64,000 nucleotides of DNA from Acidocella sp. Its GTDB lineage: Bacteria; Pseudomonadota; Alphaproteobacteria; Acetobacterales; Acetobacteraceae. Shown here piece by piece: positions 63,848 to 64,000 of the stretch; the stretch's first letter is position 1; every line of letters starts with the position of its first letter. Below the pieces are notes generated by a model. The model was given only the letters and a program-made list of their open reading frames with translations, made no database searches and was not told where the DNA came from. A program made the translations under genes and the position numbers. The stretch is from positions 37,445-101,444 of the forward strand of contig NZ_DAIEIF010000050.1 of the NCBI RefSeq assembly GCF_027352905.1. Reading direction: 5' to 3'.

Positions 63848-64000
63848 TCACGGCCCGCAGACGAGACCGGGGCACTCCATCGCCGCCGCCTCGGCCCGGC
63901 TGGCGGCATCCGCGCGGATGGCGGCGCGCACCGCGCCGGGCGGCGGCGTCTCGCCGGGGCGCAGCAGGAGAATCCGCATCCCGTCCGGCGCGGCGGCGAT
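63848..64000 (-). CDS. C-terminal fragment of an unidentified protein
   Basis: 50 codons and a TGA (63850-63848), open to the right edge of the window, convergent on the sensor-like gene with a 6-base gap. The visible sequence includes DGMRILLLRPGETPPPG and ends MECPGLVCGP, two cysteines near the C-terminus. No family can be assigned. Ala-rich codon use and third-position GC fit real coding DNA. Confidence 0.5.
   Translation of the reverse strand: MAAAPDGMRILLLRPGETPPPGAVRAAIRADAASRAEAAAMECPGLVCGP

Overview
The window is GC-rich (mid-60s percent by eye), densely packed and rich in stop/start overlaps. Gene content and order point to an alphaproteobacterium, most likely an acidophilic Acetobacteraceae-type organism. 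The pointers are infA-maf-rng-yacG, def-fmt-truA, SRP RNA-dnaX-ybaB-recR, Hsp20-DUF1150, a short-form HisG, a zinc-finger DinB and an isovaleryl-CoA/methylcrotonyl-CoA operon. The family assignment is inference. No transposase, integrase, phage gene, CRISPR array or rRNA was found.

Left part (1-12.5 kb): a single-strand alpha-glucan/trehalose operon, treS-maltokinase (truncated by the window edge), glgB, glgX, treZ, malQ and treY. It combines the maltose-phosphate route to glycogen, debranching and glucan recycling, and the TreY/TreZ route from glucan to trehalose. It is followed at 12.5-16.7 kb by a compact late-flagellar module (flagellin, cap FliD, chaperone FliS, anti-sigma factor FlgM, probable chaperone FlgN) with a sigma-28-like promoter. 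Then come rpmE, an acyltransferase, an SDR dehydrogenase, DNA polymerase IV, a flavin reductase, glutathione synthetase, an AT-richer patch with tiny ORFs, msrB, a secreted-looking glycine-rich beta-repeat protein, and NADH pyrophosphatase.

Middle (25.7-45 kb): information-processing genes. The SRP RNA has a good promoter and precedes dnaX, ybaB and recR. A conspicuously AT-rich foreign-looking gene (alpha/beta hydrolase plus fascin-like tail) follows. Next are a PLP decarboxylase, a GT14-like glycosyltransferase, hisG-hisD, DUF1150 and Hsp20, def-fmt-truA-dnaE, a ClC chloride channel, tRNA-Val(GAC), infA-maf-rng-yacG and a PfpI-family protein. maf has no usable ATG/GTG/TTG and appears to start at ATT overlapping the infA stop.

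Right part (45-64 kb): an MFS transporter that appears to start at ATC behind a strong Shine-Dalgarno, then tkt-gap-pgk, a truncated haemoglobin, and an ammonium transporter with a canonical sigma-54 promoter. A ubiquinone-type hydroxylase and a Kef-type antiporter follow. Then comes a tRNA-Leu(UAA) gene split by a 223-nt group I intron inside the anticodon, the position and core sequence being those of the cyanobacterial/plastid tRNA-Leu intron. The window ends with a leucine-catabolism operon (ivd, mccB, mccA, a citrate-lyase-like CoA lyase), a PDZ/transmembrane/GAF sensor-like protein and the end of an unidentified gene.

The observations most worth following are the split tRNA-Leu(UAA), the two apparent AUU/AUC initiation codons, and the AT-rich hydrolase-fascin gene.
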